A DNA stretch of 35,350 nt from an uncultured Clostridia bacterium (GTDB lineage: Bacteria; Bacillota; Clostridia; Oscillospirales; Ruminococcaceae). Where the stretch lies: NCBI GenBank assembly GCA_947589355.1, contig CANPZC010000021.1, forward strand, positions 1 to 35,350, in the 5' to 3' direction. Positions 1-7,304 of this stretch are shown here, in pieces. Below the pieces are notes generated by a model. It was not told the DNA's origin, made no database searches, and saw nothing but the letters and a program-made list of their open reading frames with translations. Position 1 is the first letter of the stretch; every line of letters starts with the position of its first letter. The translations under genes and the position numbers were made by a program.

Positions 1-37
1 CGATACGCAGACCAAAAGGTCTGCTCCCGACGTATCG
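1..37. other. Nested inverted repeat at left edge
   Basis: Two nested stems are visible: CGATACG (1-7) pairs with CGTATCG (31-37), and CAGACC (8-13) pairs with GGTCTG (18-23) around an AAAA loop. No U-tract follows on either strand within the window. It lies just downstream of a possible leftward promoter (42-53), so it could be the 5' end of a leftward transcript or the end of something to the left. The role is unknown. Confidence 0.5.
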
Positions 38-41
38 GACA

Positions 42-76
42 ATTATACCATAACGCTTTCGCTTTTATGGTATAAT
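42..76. promoter_or_regulatory. Palindromic extended -10 promoter before pcrA
   Basis: A 12-bp inverted repeat, 42-53 against 65-76, carries an extended -10 (TGGTATAAT) on each strand. The rightward copy (TATAAT 71-76) would start pcrA transcription near 83. The mirror copy would fire leftward. No good -35 sits 17 bp upstream of the rightward -10, which fits extended -10 dependence. Palindromic placement also allows binding of a dimeric regulator; that is inference. Confidence 0.55.
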
Positions 77-109
77 ATTTGATGAGTAAATAATAAGGAG
101 TTTTTATAT

Positions 110-2458
110 ATGTCAGAATATACAGATCTGAAACAACTGGCGCTTGAAAAGTATTTTTCAAAGATGAACGACAAGCAGCGAGAGGCTGTTTTTCAGGTAA
201 AGGGGGCTGTTCTGATACTTGCGGGGGCAGGCAGCGGAAAAACAACCGTGCTTGTAAACAGGATAGCGAACATGATATACTTCGGCAACGCATATTACGA
301 GGGCGAACCTGACGGTATAAGCGAGAGCGACATGGCTTTTCTGAGAGGTTTTGCTCACGGCAGTGAGAGCGACCGCGGCAGACTTCGCGGCATTATTGCA
401 TACGACTGTGTTGAGCCTTGGAACATTTTGGCGATAACATTTACGAACAAGGCTGCGAACGAGCTGAAAACGCGCCTTGCTGATATGCTGGGCGAGGCAG
501 GCAGCGGCATTACCGCGGCGACTTTTCACTCGGCTTGCGTGAGGATACTGCGGCGCGAATGCGACAAGCTCGGATACCCGAGGAGCTTTACTATATACGA
601 TACCGACGACCAGAAGCGGCTGATAAGAGACTGCCTTAATGACCTTGGGCTTTCCGACAAGATGTTTCCGCCAAAATCGGTAATTTCGGAAATATCTTCG
701 AGCAAGGACAAGCTGATAACGCCGAAGCAGTATGAGCAGATGTTTGGCAGCGACTACCGCAAAAAGACGCTTTCAAAGATATACGCTCTGTATCAGCAGC
801 GGCTGAAAGCGGCAGGAGCTATGGACTTTGACGACCTTATATGCAACACTGTAACGCTGTTTGAGCAGTTCCCTGACGTTCTGGCGCACTATCAGAATCT
901 TTACAAATACATACTTGTTGACGAATATCAGGACACCAACATCGCGCAGTACAGGCTGGTGGCTATGCTTGCGGCTAAGTACGGAAATCTTTGCGTTGTG
1001 GGCGATGACGACCAGAGCATTTACAAGTTCCGCGGCGCGACTATTGAGAACATATTGCAGTTTGAGGGGCAATTCGCAGGCTGCAAGGTTATAAGGCTGG
1101 AGCAGAATTACCGCTCAACGCAGAATATTCTCACCTGCGCGAACGTTCTTATACAGAACAACAGCGAGCGCAAGGGCAAGAATTTGTGGACATCTATGGG
1201 CGACGGCGAAAAGGTATGCGTTTACAAGGCGGCAAACTCGGCAGGCGAAGCAAAATTTGTTGCCGAAACGGTGCTTGAAAACCTGCGCTTGGGCGGTCAC
1301 TATGGCGATAATGCCGTTTTATACCGCACTAACGCGCAGTCGAACGCGTTGGAACAAGCGATGATAGCAGGCGGCATACCATACAAAATATTTGGCGGCG
1401 TGAAGTTTTACGACAGGAAAGAGATCCGCGACATTCTGGCGTATCTGCACGTTATTGACAACAACGCCGACATAATGCGCTTCAAGAGAATAGTAAACGA
1501 GCCGAAGCGAAAAATAGGCGAAGCGACAGTTGCGCTGATAGAGCAGATATGCTCTGACATCGGCGATGACCCGATCACGGTGATGAGAGATTCGCGCGAG
1601 CTTGCGCCTCTTGAAAAAAAGGCAAACCAGCTTACCGATTTAGCGGCGATGTTTGACTATCTTAAAGAGATAAGCGACAGTGTGCCGCTGGAAGAGCTGC
1701 TTGACGAGGTAATGGAGAAGTCGGGCTACAGGGCTATGCTGTTGGCTCAGGGCGATGAGGGGCAGACGCGGCTTGAAAACATAGAGGAGCTTAAATCCAC
1801 GATGGTGACGTATTCGGAGCAGGCTGAGGAGCCCTCGCTTTCGGGATTTCTGGAAGAAGTTGCGCTTTACACCGACATTGACGAGCTTGACGGCGATGCA
1901 GACTATGTTACGATGATGACGGTACACTCTGCTAAGGGGCTGGAATTTCCGACGGTGTTTGTTGTGGGAATGGAAGATAATTTGTTCCCGTCGGGTCGTT
2001 CGGTAGATGAAGGCAATCTGGAAGAAGAGAGGCGGCTTGCATACGTTGCGATAACAAGAGCGAAAAACAAGCTGTATCTCACCCACGCGAAAGAAAGGCT
2101 GATATACGGTAATATGAGCTATGCCTCGCCCTCGCGTTTTTTGAACGAGCTGCCGAAAGAGAATATAGAGAAGCGCGTTGACCCTGCTTTGGAAGCTGCA
2201 TACGGCGGAGGAAACATATCTGCAAAGGCGGCACAAAAAACGCCGCAGATATTCGGCAAAGCGGCTGCTGTGCGCCCACAGCCTGTAAAGCTGACGGAGA
2301 GTTTTTCGGCAGGCGACAGGGTATCGCACAAGATATTCGGCGAAGGCACGGTGCTTTCTGCAACGCCCACCGCGGCTGACATAAAGCTGGAAATAGCGTT
2401 TGACAAGGCAGGCACGAAAAAGATAATGGCGGCGTTCGCGAAAATAACTAAGGTGTAA
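110..2458 (+). CDS. pcrA: ATP-dependent DNA helicase PcrA (UvrD/Rep, SF1A)
   Basis: A 782-aa superfamily 1A 3'-5' helicase, the Gram-positive counterpart of UvrD, acting in nucleotide excision repair, removal of RecA filaments and replication/transcription conflicts. Motif I AGAGSGKTT is at about residues 38-46, motif II VDEYQDTN near 270, then QNYRST, a TVHSAKGLEF motif and VAITRAK near the end of the helicase core. The last ~55 residues (SFSAGDRVSHKIFGEGTV...) match the C-terminal Tudor-like RNA-polymerase-interaction module of PcrA. The start is fixed by AAGGAG at 95-100, nine bases upstream of ATG. The gene stands alone; the next features are convergent small-RNA units. An insertion-like, Gly/Glu-rich stretch (about residues 58-100) separates motif I from motif Ia and looks longer than in Bacillus PcrA. 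Confidence 0.97.
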   Translation: MSEYTDLKQLALEKYFSKMNDKQREAVFQVKGAVLILAGAGSGKTTVLVNRIANMIYFGNAYYEGEPDGISESDMAFLRGFAHGSESDRGRLRGIIAYDCVEPWNILAITFTNKAANELKTRLADMLGEAGSGITAATFHSACVRILRRECDKLGYPRSFTIYDTDDQKRLIRDCLNDLGLSDKMFPPKSVISEISSSKDKLITPKQYEQMFGSDYRKKTLSKIYALYQQRLKAAGAMDFDDLICNTVTLFEQFPDVLAHYQNLYKYILVDEYQDTNIAQYRLVAMLAAKYGNLCVVGDDDQSIYKFRGATIENILQFEGQFAGCKVIRLEQNYRSTQNILTCANVLIQNNSERKGKNLWTSMGDGEKVCVYKAANSAGEAKFVAETVLENLRLGGHYGDNAVLYRTNAQSNALEQAMIAGGIPYKIFGGVKFYDRKEIRDILAYLHVIDNNADIMRFKRIVNEPKRKIGEATVALIEQICSDIGDDPITVMRDSRELAPLEKKANQLTDLAAMFDYLKEISDSVPLEELLDEVMEKSGYRAMLLAQGDEGQTRLENIEELKSTMVTYSEQAEEPSLSGFLEEVALYTDIDELDGDADYVTMMTVHSAKGLEFPTVFVVGMEDNLFPSGRSVDEGNLEEERRLAYVAITRAKNKLYLTHAKERLIYGNMSYASPSRFLNELPKENIEKRVDPALEAAYGGGNISAKAAQKTPQIFGKAAAVRPQPVKLTESFSAGDRVSHKIFGEGTVLSATPTAADIKLEIAFDKAGTKKIMAAFAKITKV

Positions 2459-2462
2459 AGAC

Positions 2463-2500
2463 TTTTTTAGTCACTGCTTACGCGTAAGCGCACTAAAAAA
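2463..2500. terminator. Symmetric hairpin after pcrA
   Basis: A perfect 14-bp palindrome (2476-2489) sits inside flanking complementary arms, TTTTTTAGT (2463-2471) and ACTAAAAAA (2492-2500). It begins four bases after the pcrA stop and separates pcrA from convergent small-RNA units. It lacks a U-tract after the GC-rich stem on either strand, so it is not a textbook terminator, though position suggests an end-of-transcript role. Confidence 0.5.
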
Positions 2501-2506
2501 TCAAAT

Positions 2507-2576
2507 AAAAAAGAGCCGAGAATCGTTCAGTGTGCTTGGACTAGACTTCCCCAAGGGCTTAAACAATTTCGGTTCT
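2507..2576 (-). ncRNA. Predicted small hairpin RNA, unit 1
   Basis: The predicted transcript starts about 7 bases after the -10 box, near 2576, and ends in the U-tract at 2512-2507, giving about 70 nt. The 5' end (AGAACCGAAA) pairs with the 3' end (TCTCGGCTCT) to close one long hairpin, and an inner CTTGG/CCAAG stem carries an 11-nt loop. The 3' arm runs straight into six U residues, as in an intrinsic terminator. The minus-strand outer stem has two A-C mismatches that would be G-U pairs in the opposite strand, so strand choice rests on the promoter and U-tract. The family is not one I recognise. Confidence 0.6.
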
Positions 2577-2582
2577 GATATT

Positions 2583-2610
2583 ATTATACACCAAAACGAA
2601 AAATTGTCAA
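2583..2610 (-). promoter_or_regulatory. Promoter of small RNA unit 1
   Basis: Read on the minus strand, TTGACA (2610-2605), a 16-bp spacer and TATAAT (2588-2583). Both hexamers are full consensus for the housekeeping sigma factor. Confidence 0.8.
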
Positions 2611-2648
2611 TAGGTTTTTAAAAAATATTTCAGATCTGTCATCTGAAT

Positions 2649-2718
2649 AAAAAAGAGCCGAGAATCGTTCAGTGTGCTTGGACTAGAATTCCCCAAGGGC
2701 TTAAACAATTTCGGTTCT
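2649..2718 (-). ncRNA. Predicted small hairpin RNA, unit 2
   Basis: Near-identical to unit 1: one base differs in the ~70-nt body, inside the terminal loop region (around 2688). It has the same outer and inner stems and a six-U tract at 2654-2649. It has its own promoter, so it is not simply read through from unit 3. Recent duplication or gene conversion is likely. Confidence 0.6.
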
Positions 2719-2724
2719 GATATT

Positions 2725-2753
2725 ATTATACACCAAAGTGAAAAATTTGTCAA
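2725..2753 (-). promoter_or_regulatory. Promoter of small RNA unit 2
   Basis: On the minus strand, TTGACA (2753-2748), a 17-bp spacer and TATAAT (2730-2725): a perfect consensus promoter with optimal spacing. Confidence 0.85.
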
Positions 2754-2788
2754 TAGGTTTTTCAAAAATTTTTCAGATCTATCATTTG

Positions 2789-2861
2789 AATAAGAAAGAG
2801 ACAAGGCTCGTTTGAAAGATGGGAGCTCCAATTGCTCGAATTAACAAACGACCTTGACCCT
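2789..2861 (-). ncRNA. Predicted small hairpin RNA, unit 3 (divergent body)
   Basis: About 73 nt. The sequence differs from units 1-2 but the architecture is kept. The 5' arm AGGGTCAAGGTCGTTTG pairs with the 3' arm CAAACGAGCCTTGTCTCT with one bulge and one mismatch, followed by a broken U-tract (2799-2789). The apical region contains the palindrome GGAGCTCC and a CUCCC stretch, which could pair with ribosome-binding sites; that is inference. G-U pairs here favour the minus strand, in agreement with the promoter. Confidence 0.6.
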
Positions 2862-2867
2862 GATACT

Positions 2868-2896
2868 ATTATACACCAAATCAGAAAATTTGTCAA
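2868..2896 (-). promoter_or_regulatory. Promoter of small RNA unit 3
   Basis: On the minus strand, TTGACA (2896-2891), a 17-bp spacer and TATAAT (2873-2868). The TTTGGTG stretch just before the -10 is shared with units 1 and 2. Confidence 0.85.
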
Positions 2897-2981
2897 TAGG
2901 TTTGGCGAAAAAATTTCAGGTATAGCAGAAAGACCGCATAAATACACCGTACACAAATATAATAAAATAAGGAGTGATATT

Positions 2982-3485
2982 ATGTTCAGAGAATGTGACA
3001 TTACAAAGACAGGTTTTGACCCGTTTTGCAAGATAGGCAAGCAGTGGTTTTTGATCTGCGCGGGAAAGGAAAACGACTTTAACGCGATGACCTGCTCGTG
3101 GGGTTTTGCAGGCGTGATGTGGAACAAAAACTGCATTGCACCCGTCATCAGACCGCAGAGATACACGAAAAAGTTTCTGGACGCGGAAGAATATTTTTCG
3201 GTATCTTTCTACCCCGATGAGCACAAAAGCGCGCTGGCGTTCTGCGGCTCAAACAGCGGATACGATATGCCAGACAAGATGAAAAAATGCGGTCTTACGC
3301 CGATGATGCTTGACGGTGTGCCCTGCTTTGAGGAGGCGCAGCTGATACTTATCTGCCGCAAGCTTTACAGGCAAGACCTTGTGCCCGAGGGCTTTATTGA
3401 CAAGAGCGTGGCGCAGCTCAACTACGCGCAAAACGACTATCACTGCGCTTACATCGGCGAGATAGTCAAGGCATACGAAAAGTAA
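2982..3485 (+). CDS. Flavin reductase-like (FMN-binding split barrel) protein
   Basis: A 167-aa protein of the flavin reductase-like / flavoredoxin family, which binds FMN in a split beta-barrel and usually passes electrons from NAD(P)H or iron-sulfur partners. The family pattern is clear: an N-terminal FxPFxKIGKQWFLICAG segment, NAMTCSWG, a WNK turn and IRPQRYTKKFL, followed by SVSFYP. The substrate cannot be told. The start at 2982 is set by AAGGAG (2969-2974). A longer in-frame reading back to 2832 exists but runs through the small-RNA promoter and has no ribosome site. A terminator follows at 3499-3549, so the gene is monocistronic or ends its transcript. No convincing plus-strand promoter is seen; a TATAAT at 2958-2963 lacks a -35. 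Confidence 0.85.
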   Translation: MFRECDITKTGFDPFCKIGKQWFLICAGKENDFNAMTCSWGFAGVMWNKNCIAPVIRPQRYTKKFLDAEEYFSVSFYPDEHKSALAFCGSNSGYDMPDKMKKCGLTPMMLDGVPCFEEAQLILICRKLYRQDLVPEGFIDKSVAQLNYAQNDYHCAYIGEIVKAYEK

Positions 3486-3498
3486 AGTGAATAAAAGG

Positions 3499-3549
3499 CG
3501 TTCTTTCGGTCAATGATGATGATAACATCAAACCGAAAGGACGTTTTTT
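3499..3549 (+). terminator. Intrinsic terminator after flavin reductase gene
   Basis: A 12-bp stem (3499-3510 with 3532-3543, one G-U pair) precedes six T (3544-3549). Its 3' arm contains AAAGGA, which sits 8 bases before the next ATG at 3550 and may double as that gene's ribosome site. Confidence 0.85.
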
Positions 3550-3777
3550 ATGCTGACAAATTTATCTTCAAAAATACTCGCGCTTTCCGCATCCGCCGCG
3601 ATACTTGTATCAATGCTGCTGCCGTCGTTCAAACAAAACTGCTTTTTGCCCTCCGCGGCGGCGGATTCATCACAGGCGGACAGGCAAACTCACGCAGGAA
3701 TTACCATAATAGAGGCAGATGATGTGACGTTTGGCTTTTTGTTTTTTGAATGGATAGAAGAAATTTTCGGACTGTAA
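3550..3777 (+). CDS. Small exported or membrane-anchored protein, unknown function
   Basis: A 75-aa protein that I do not recognise. Residues ~8-27 (KILALSASAAILVSMLLPSF) form one hydrophobic segment after a short N-terminus with one lysine, like a signal peptide or single membrane anchor. The rest is short and ends in an acidic/aromatic tail (FFEWIEEIFGL). The start codon directly follows the T-run of the upstream terminator, and AAAGGA in that terminator's 3' arm is the only ribosome site. The TAA stop lies in the loop of a downstream terminator. This exact fit between two terminators argues that the frame is a real gene expressed by read-through, but chance is not excluded. Confidence 0.5.
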   Translation: MLTNLSSKILALSASAAILVSMLLPSFKQNCFLPSAAADSSQADRQTHAGITIIEADDVTFGFLFFEWIEEIFGL

Positions 3778-3793
3778 TACAGTCCGTTTTTTT
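3768..3793 (+). terminator. Intrinsic terminator with stop codon in its loop
   Basis: CGGACTG (3768-3774) pairs with CAGTCCG (3780-3786) around a 5-nt loop that holds the TAA stop of the 75-aa gene. Seven T follow. Confidence 0.9.
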
Positions 3794-3806
3794 GTACTTA
3801 AAATGC

Positions 3807-3835
3807 TTGACATAAGGCTTAATAAGTGGTATAAT
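3807..3835 (+). promoter_or_regulatory. Consensus promoter for addBA
   Basis: TTGACA (3807-3812), a 17-bp spacer and TATAAT (3830-3835), with addB starting 32 bases downstream behind AAGGAAAGGG. All twelve hexamer positions match consensus. Confidence 0.9.
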
Positions 3836-3867
3836 TACAGTATATTATTTAAGGAAAGGGAAGCGCT

Positions 3868-6800
3868 ATGTTAAGGATAATAACGGGCACGGAGCACAGC
3901 TCTAAAACTCGGCTGCTTGCCGAAATGGCAAAGGAGAGCATAGAAAGCGGCAGGCGCGTTTGCATTATAATACCCGACCAGTTTTCGCTTGTATACGACA
4001 GGAAGATATACGGCATACTGGGGGCAAAGGCTTTCAACAAAATGGCAGTGATAGGCCCTAACAAGCTGTCAAAGCGGCTGGTAGAGCAATACGGCAGCAG
4101 CGGAAAATACTGCTCGGACGATGCGCGGCTGATAATGATGTATAAGGCGTGCAAGGAGTTTTCATCGCTTGGGGGCGCGAGGTATTTCAAACGCTCGCTT
4201 TCAAAGTGCGGCTTTTTTTCAAGCGTGTGCGACACCATTGACGAGCTGCGGCAAAGCGCTGTTGACTGCAACACGCTGATGGCGGCCGCCGAGCAGATGA
4301 GCGGCACTGTTTCGGACAAGCTTTACGACATAGCGCGGCTTTACGAGCTTTACACGCAGCAGCTTGAAAAATACGGGCTGAAAGACATAAGCACGGCTGT
4401 CTCGGAAGCGGCTGACATCATACACAAAAACGGCATTTTCAAAGGCTGCGATGTATATTTTGACAGTTTTTCGTCTTTCACCGCAGACCAGCAGGCGCTG
4501 CTGTATGAGATATTCACGCAGGCTGAGAACGTTGCGATCGCGCTTACCATAGGCAAGGGCAGGAACGCTGATATAAGGCGCGCTCCCCTGTCGCCGTATG
4601 CGGAATGTATTTCTACCAAAAAGCGGTTGGAAGAACTTGCGGCTGAAACGGGAATAAAAACTCAGCACATTGAAGCGGAAGAAGAAAACATAAACGCCTG
4701 CGTAAGGGCGGTGGCAGACAACGTTTTTGCGCCTGCTATAAAAACAGGTCTTGACGGTGACGGAGTTACCATTGCAAATTCTGCCGATGTATACGCCGAG
4801 GCTGAATATGTTTTTGCCGAAATTCGCAGGCTGGTAAGAGATGAGAGGTACGCTTTCGGCGATATTGCGATAATTTCACGAGATCTTACAAATGCTGCCG
4901 ACATTCTGGAGGATATGGCTTACAGGTATGATGTGCCGCTTTTTACAGATCAGAAAAATGTGGTGGCGCGCTCATCTCCCGCGATGTTCATAGATGCGGT
5001 ATTTGAAAACATATCATCAAAGAAGTTTCATACAAAGTCGCTGCTTACCTACATAAAATCGCCGTTTTCTTCTATAACGATGGCGGAGGCTTCCAAGATA
5101 GAGGAGTACGCTTTCAAGTGGTCTGTGGACGGCGATATGTGGCAAAATGATCTTACCGCAAGCGACAGCCGCACACAGGAAGACCGTAAAAAAGAGCTTG
5201 AGGAACTAAACGCTATACGCCGCAAGATGATACAGCCTTTGGCAGCGCTGAAAGAAAAATGCCGCGATGCAAGCGCGAAAGAGATATTCTCGGCTTTCAA
5301 CGAATTTTTGAAAACGCAGATAGAAAACTATGACGGCGGCGAAGATGAAGATATATCCAAGATAATGGAGCAGTTGTGGAACAGGGCTTTGGAGGCGTGC
5401 AGCTCTATATATCTTACTTTGGGAGATGAAAAAATAAGCATAGCCGAATATCGCGATCTTTTGCGCACTATGCTTTTGCAGACGAATATTTCTTCTCCGC
5501 CGCAGAAACTTGATGCTGTTATAGCGGCAGGGGCTCAACATTCAAGGCTCTCCGACATAAAGGCGGTGTTCGTAATAGGTGTGAACGACGGGCTTTTCCC
5601 AAAAAATGCGAAACTTTCGGGGCTGTTTTCGGAACGCGAAAAGCTGAAAATGGAAAAGGCTGACATACATATGGAAAAGCGGCTGGAAACAAATCTGAAA
5701 GCGGAAAGATTTTCATGCCTGCGCGCTCTCTCTGCACCGAGCGAGCGGCTGTATATATGCATACCGCGCGCCGATAAGAAAGGCGATGTGCTGTCGCCCT
5801 CTCAGCTTGCGATGCAGATAAAAGGTATGTTCACAAAAGACATAACGCTTAACGTTTCTCAGCAGGGAACGGAGTTTTTCTGCGTTTCACCGAAGTCTGC
5901 GATATATAAATATTCGGAGCTTATAGGAAAAGACCGCGCCAAGGCGGCTGCAATAAAAGAGGCTCTTGCGCCTTACCCCGAATATGCGGCTTTGGCGGAA
6001 GATATAGAAAGAGAACTTTTCGGCGGCAAAACGCAGCACAAACTTTCACGCGAAACGGCCAAAAGCTTGTTTATGAAAAACGGGCTGAGGATCTCCGCGA
6101 CTGCGGCAGAAAGCTTTTTTGAATGTCCGTTCGGCTATTTCTGCAAATACGGAATGGGTATCAAAAGCGCGCGCAAAGTAACTATGGCAGCTGTAAATGT
6201 AGGTCTGATAGCGCACAAATGCTTTGAAAAGATAGCGCCGCTTTTTAATGAACGCCCCGACATGACAGACGATGAAGCGTATGCAGAGGTAAGCCGCTGC
6301 ACCGACGAATATATTGAAGAGAGCATGGGCGGAGATTTCGGCAAAAACGCCGCTTTCAGGGCAAATGTCAAGGCGGTGAAAGATCAGATAACCGCGGCGG
6401 TTATGAACATACGCAAAGAGCTTAGTAACCCTGACATAAAGCCTGTTGCATACGAATATAAGCTGACCGCTGACAACGGCGCGGCTGTTTTCAGCACGGG
6501 TGACGACGATGAAATATGCTTGTACGGCATAATAGACCGCATTGACATGATAACGACAAAGGACGGCAAGAAGTATGTCAGGGTCGTTGACTACAAGACG
6601 GGCGACAAGGTATTCAATTACGAAAGCATTTACCACGGGCTTGACTTGCAGATGCTTATATACCTTTACGCGATAATGGAAAAGATAAGCGAAACAAATG
6701 ATGACATAGAACCTGCCGGCGTTATATACGTTCACGCGGGAGAGCAGGACAAGTTTATGTCAAAGAGCGATATATTGAAGATAATAAACAGTGCGGCTGA

Positions 6801-7299
6801 AAAAGGAAAATTAGGCGGTCTGACGGAAAAAGAGATACGCGATGAAGCGGACAGACAGCTGCTTGAAGCAAAGGCTAAAAAGGTAATGTCTTCGATGAAG
6901 CGCAGCGGTGTGGTAACGGACGACATGGAGCTTGTAAGAACTATGACCTCTATGGGCGGCGGATACTCGCCTGTTACAATAACTCAACAAAATGTTTACA
7001 ACAAAGACGGTCGGGATTTTGTGCTGAACGCGCCCTCGATGAAAAATCTCGAACAATATGCCGTTGACAAGATAAAATGCATGGCAAAAAGGCTTGCCGA
7101 CGGCGATATATGTTCTATGCCGACAGGAAAGAAAGATCATCTGCCCTGCAAATACTGCGCATATAAAAACATATGCTCAACGCCCGAGCGCGACGATGCC
7201 ATACTGATAATAGACGAGGACAAAGAGCGGCTGCTTGCTTCAATATGCGTCGGCGGCACAGCTGAGAAAGATGATAAACAGCCGACAGAAAGGAGCTGA
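3868..7299 (+). CDS. addB: AddB, subunit of AddAB helicase-nuclease
   Basis: The 1143-aa B subunit of AddAB (RexAB), the Firmicutes RecBCD equivalent that resects double-strand breaks to Chi and loads RecA. A GxxxxSKT Walker A-like loop (GTEHSSKT) is at residues ~7-14. The C-terminal RecB-family nuclease has GIIDRID then VVDYKTGDK near residue 907. The four cysteines of the iron-sulfur staple are split as in the family: one in FFECPFGYFCK (~750) and three in CKYCAYKNIC (~1094-1103). It is followed by addA after five bases, and the ribosome site of addA overlaps the addB stop. The length matches the family's ~1150 residues. Confidence 0.95.
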   Translation: MLRIITGTEHSSKTRLLAEMAKESIESGRRVCIIIPDQFSLVYDRKIYGILGAKAFNKMAVIGPNKLSKRLVEQYGSSGKYCSDDARLIMMYKACKEFSSLGGARYFKRSLSKCGFFSSVCDTIDELRQSAVDCNTLMAAAEQMSGTVSDKLYDIARLYELYTQQLEKYGLKDISTAVSEAADIIHKNGIFKGCDVYFDSFSSFTADQQALLYEIFTQAENVAIALTIGKGRNADIRRAPLSPYAECISTKKRLEELAAETGIKTQHIEAEEENINACVRAVADNVFAPAIKTGLDGDGVTIANSADVYAEAEYVFAEIRRLVRDERYAFGDIAIISRDLTNAADILEDMAYRYDVPLFTDQKNVVARSSPAMFIDAVFENISSKKFHTKSLLTYIKSPFSSITMAEASKIEEYAFKWSVDGDMWQNDLTASDSRTQEDRKKELEELNAIRRKMIQPLAALKEKCRDASAKEIFSAFNEFLKTQIENYDGGEDEDISKIMEQLWNRALEACSSIYLTLGDEKISIAEYRDLLRTMLLQTNISSPPQKLDAVIAAGAQHSRLSDIKAVFVIGVNDGLFPKNAKLSGLFSEREKLKMEKADIHMEKRLETNLKAERFSCLRALSAPSERLYICIPRADKKGDVLSPSQLAMQIKGMFTKDITLNVSQQGTEFFCVSPKSAIYKYSELIGKDRAKAAAIKEALAPYPEYAALAEDIERELFGGKTQHKLSRETAKSLFMKNGLRISATAAESFFECPFGYFCKYGMGIKSARKVTMAAVNVGLIAHKCFEKIAPLFNERPDMTDDEAYAEVSRCTDEYIEESMGGDFGKNAAFRANVKAVKDQITAAVMNIRKELSNPDIKPVAYEYKLTADNGAAVFSTGDDDEICLYGIIDRIDMITTKDGKKYVRVVDYKTGDKVFNYESIYHGLDLQMLIYLYAIMEKISETNDDIEPAGVIYVHAGEQDKFMSKSDILKIINSAAEKGKLGGLTEKEIRDEADRQLLEAKAKKVMSSMKRSGVVTDDMELVRTMTSMGGGYSPVTITQQNVYNKDGRDFVLNAPSMKNLEQYAVDKIKCMAKRLADGDICSMPTGKKDHLPCKYCAYKNICSTPERDDAILIIDEDKERLLASICVGGTAEKDDKQPTERS

Positions 7300-7304
7300 C
7301 AGCT

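Larger units (their letters stand above)
2507..2920 (-). repeat. Three tandem 143-bp promoter-RNA-terminator units
   Basis: Three direct units repeat with an exact 143-bp period, measured between their -35 boxes (2605, 2748, 2891). Units 1 and 2 differ by only a few bases, with one substitution in the ~70-nt RNA body. Unit 3 keeps the promoter and the flanking AT-rich spacer but has a different RNA body that still forms a long hairpin. No start codon lies in the predicted transcripts. Confidence 0.85.

Noticed and set aside
1-37. tRNA fragment at left edge
   Set aside because: The stems nest like a simple hairpin; no T-loop GTTCRAN or CCA end is seen.
2507-2920. CRISPR array
   Set aside because: Unit length (143 bp), near-identity of two whole units, and a promoter in each unit do not fit short repeats with unique spacers; no cas genes are present.
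2507-2920. Type III toxin-antitoxin RNA repeats
   Set aside because: Known antitoxin repeats are shorter and share one promoter, and no ToxN/CptN-like toxin gene is next to the array.
2832-2981. N-terminal 50-residue extension of the flavin reductase-like protein
   Set aside because: The extension runs through the minus-strand small-RNA promoter, has no ribosome site, and AAGGAG clearly marks the ATG at 2982.
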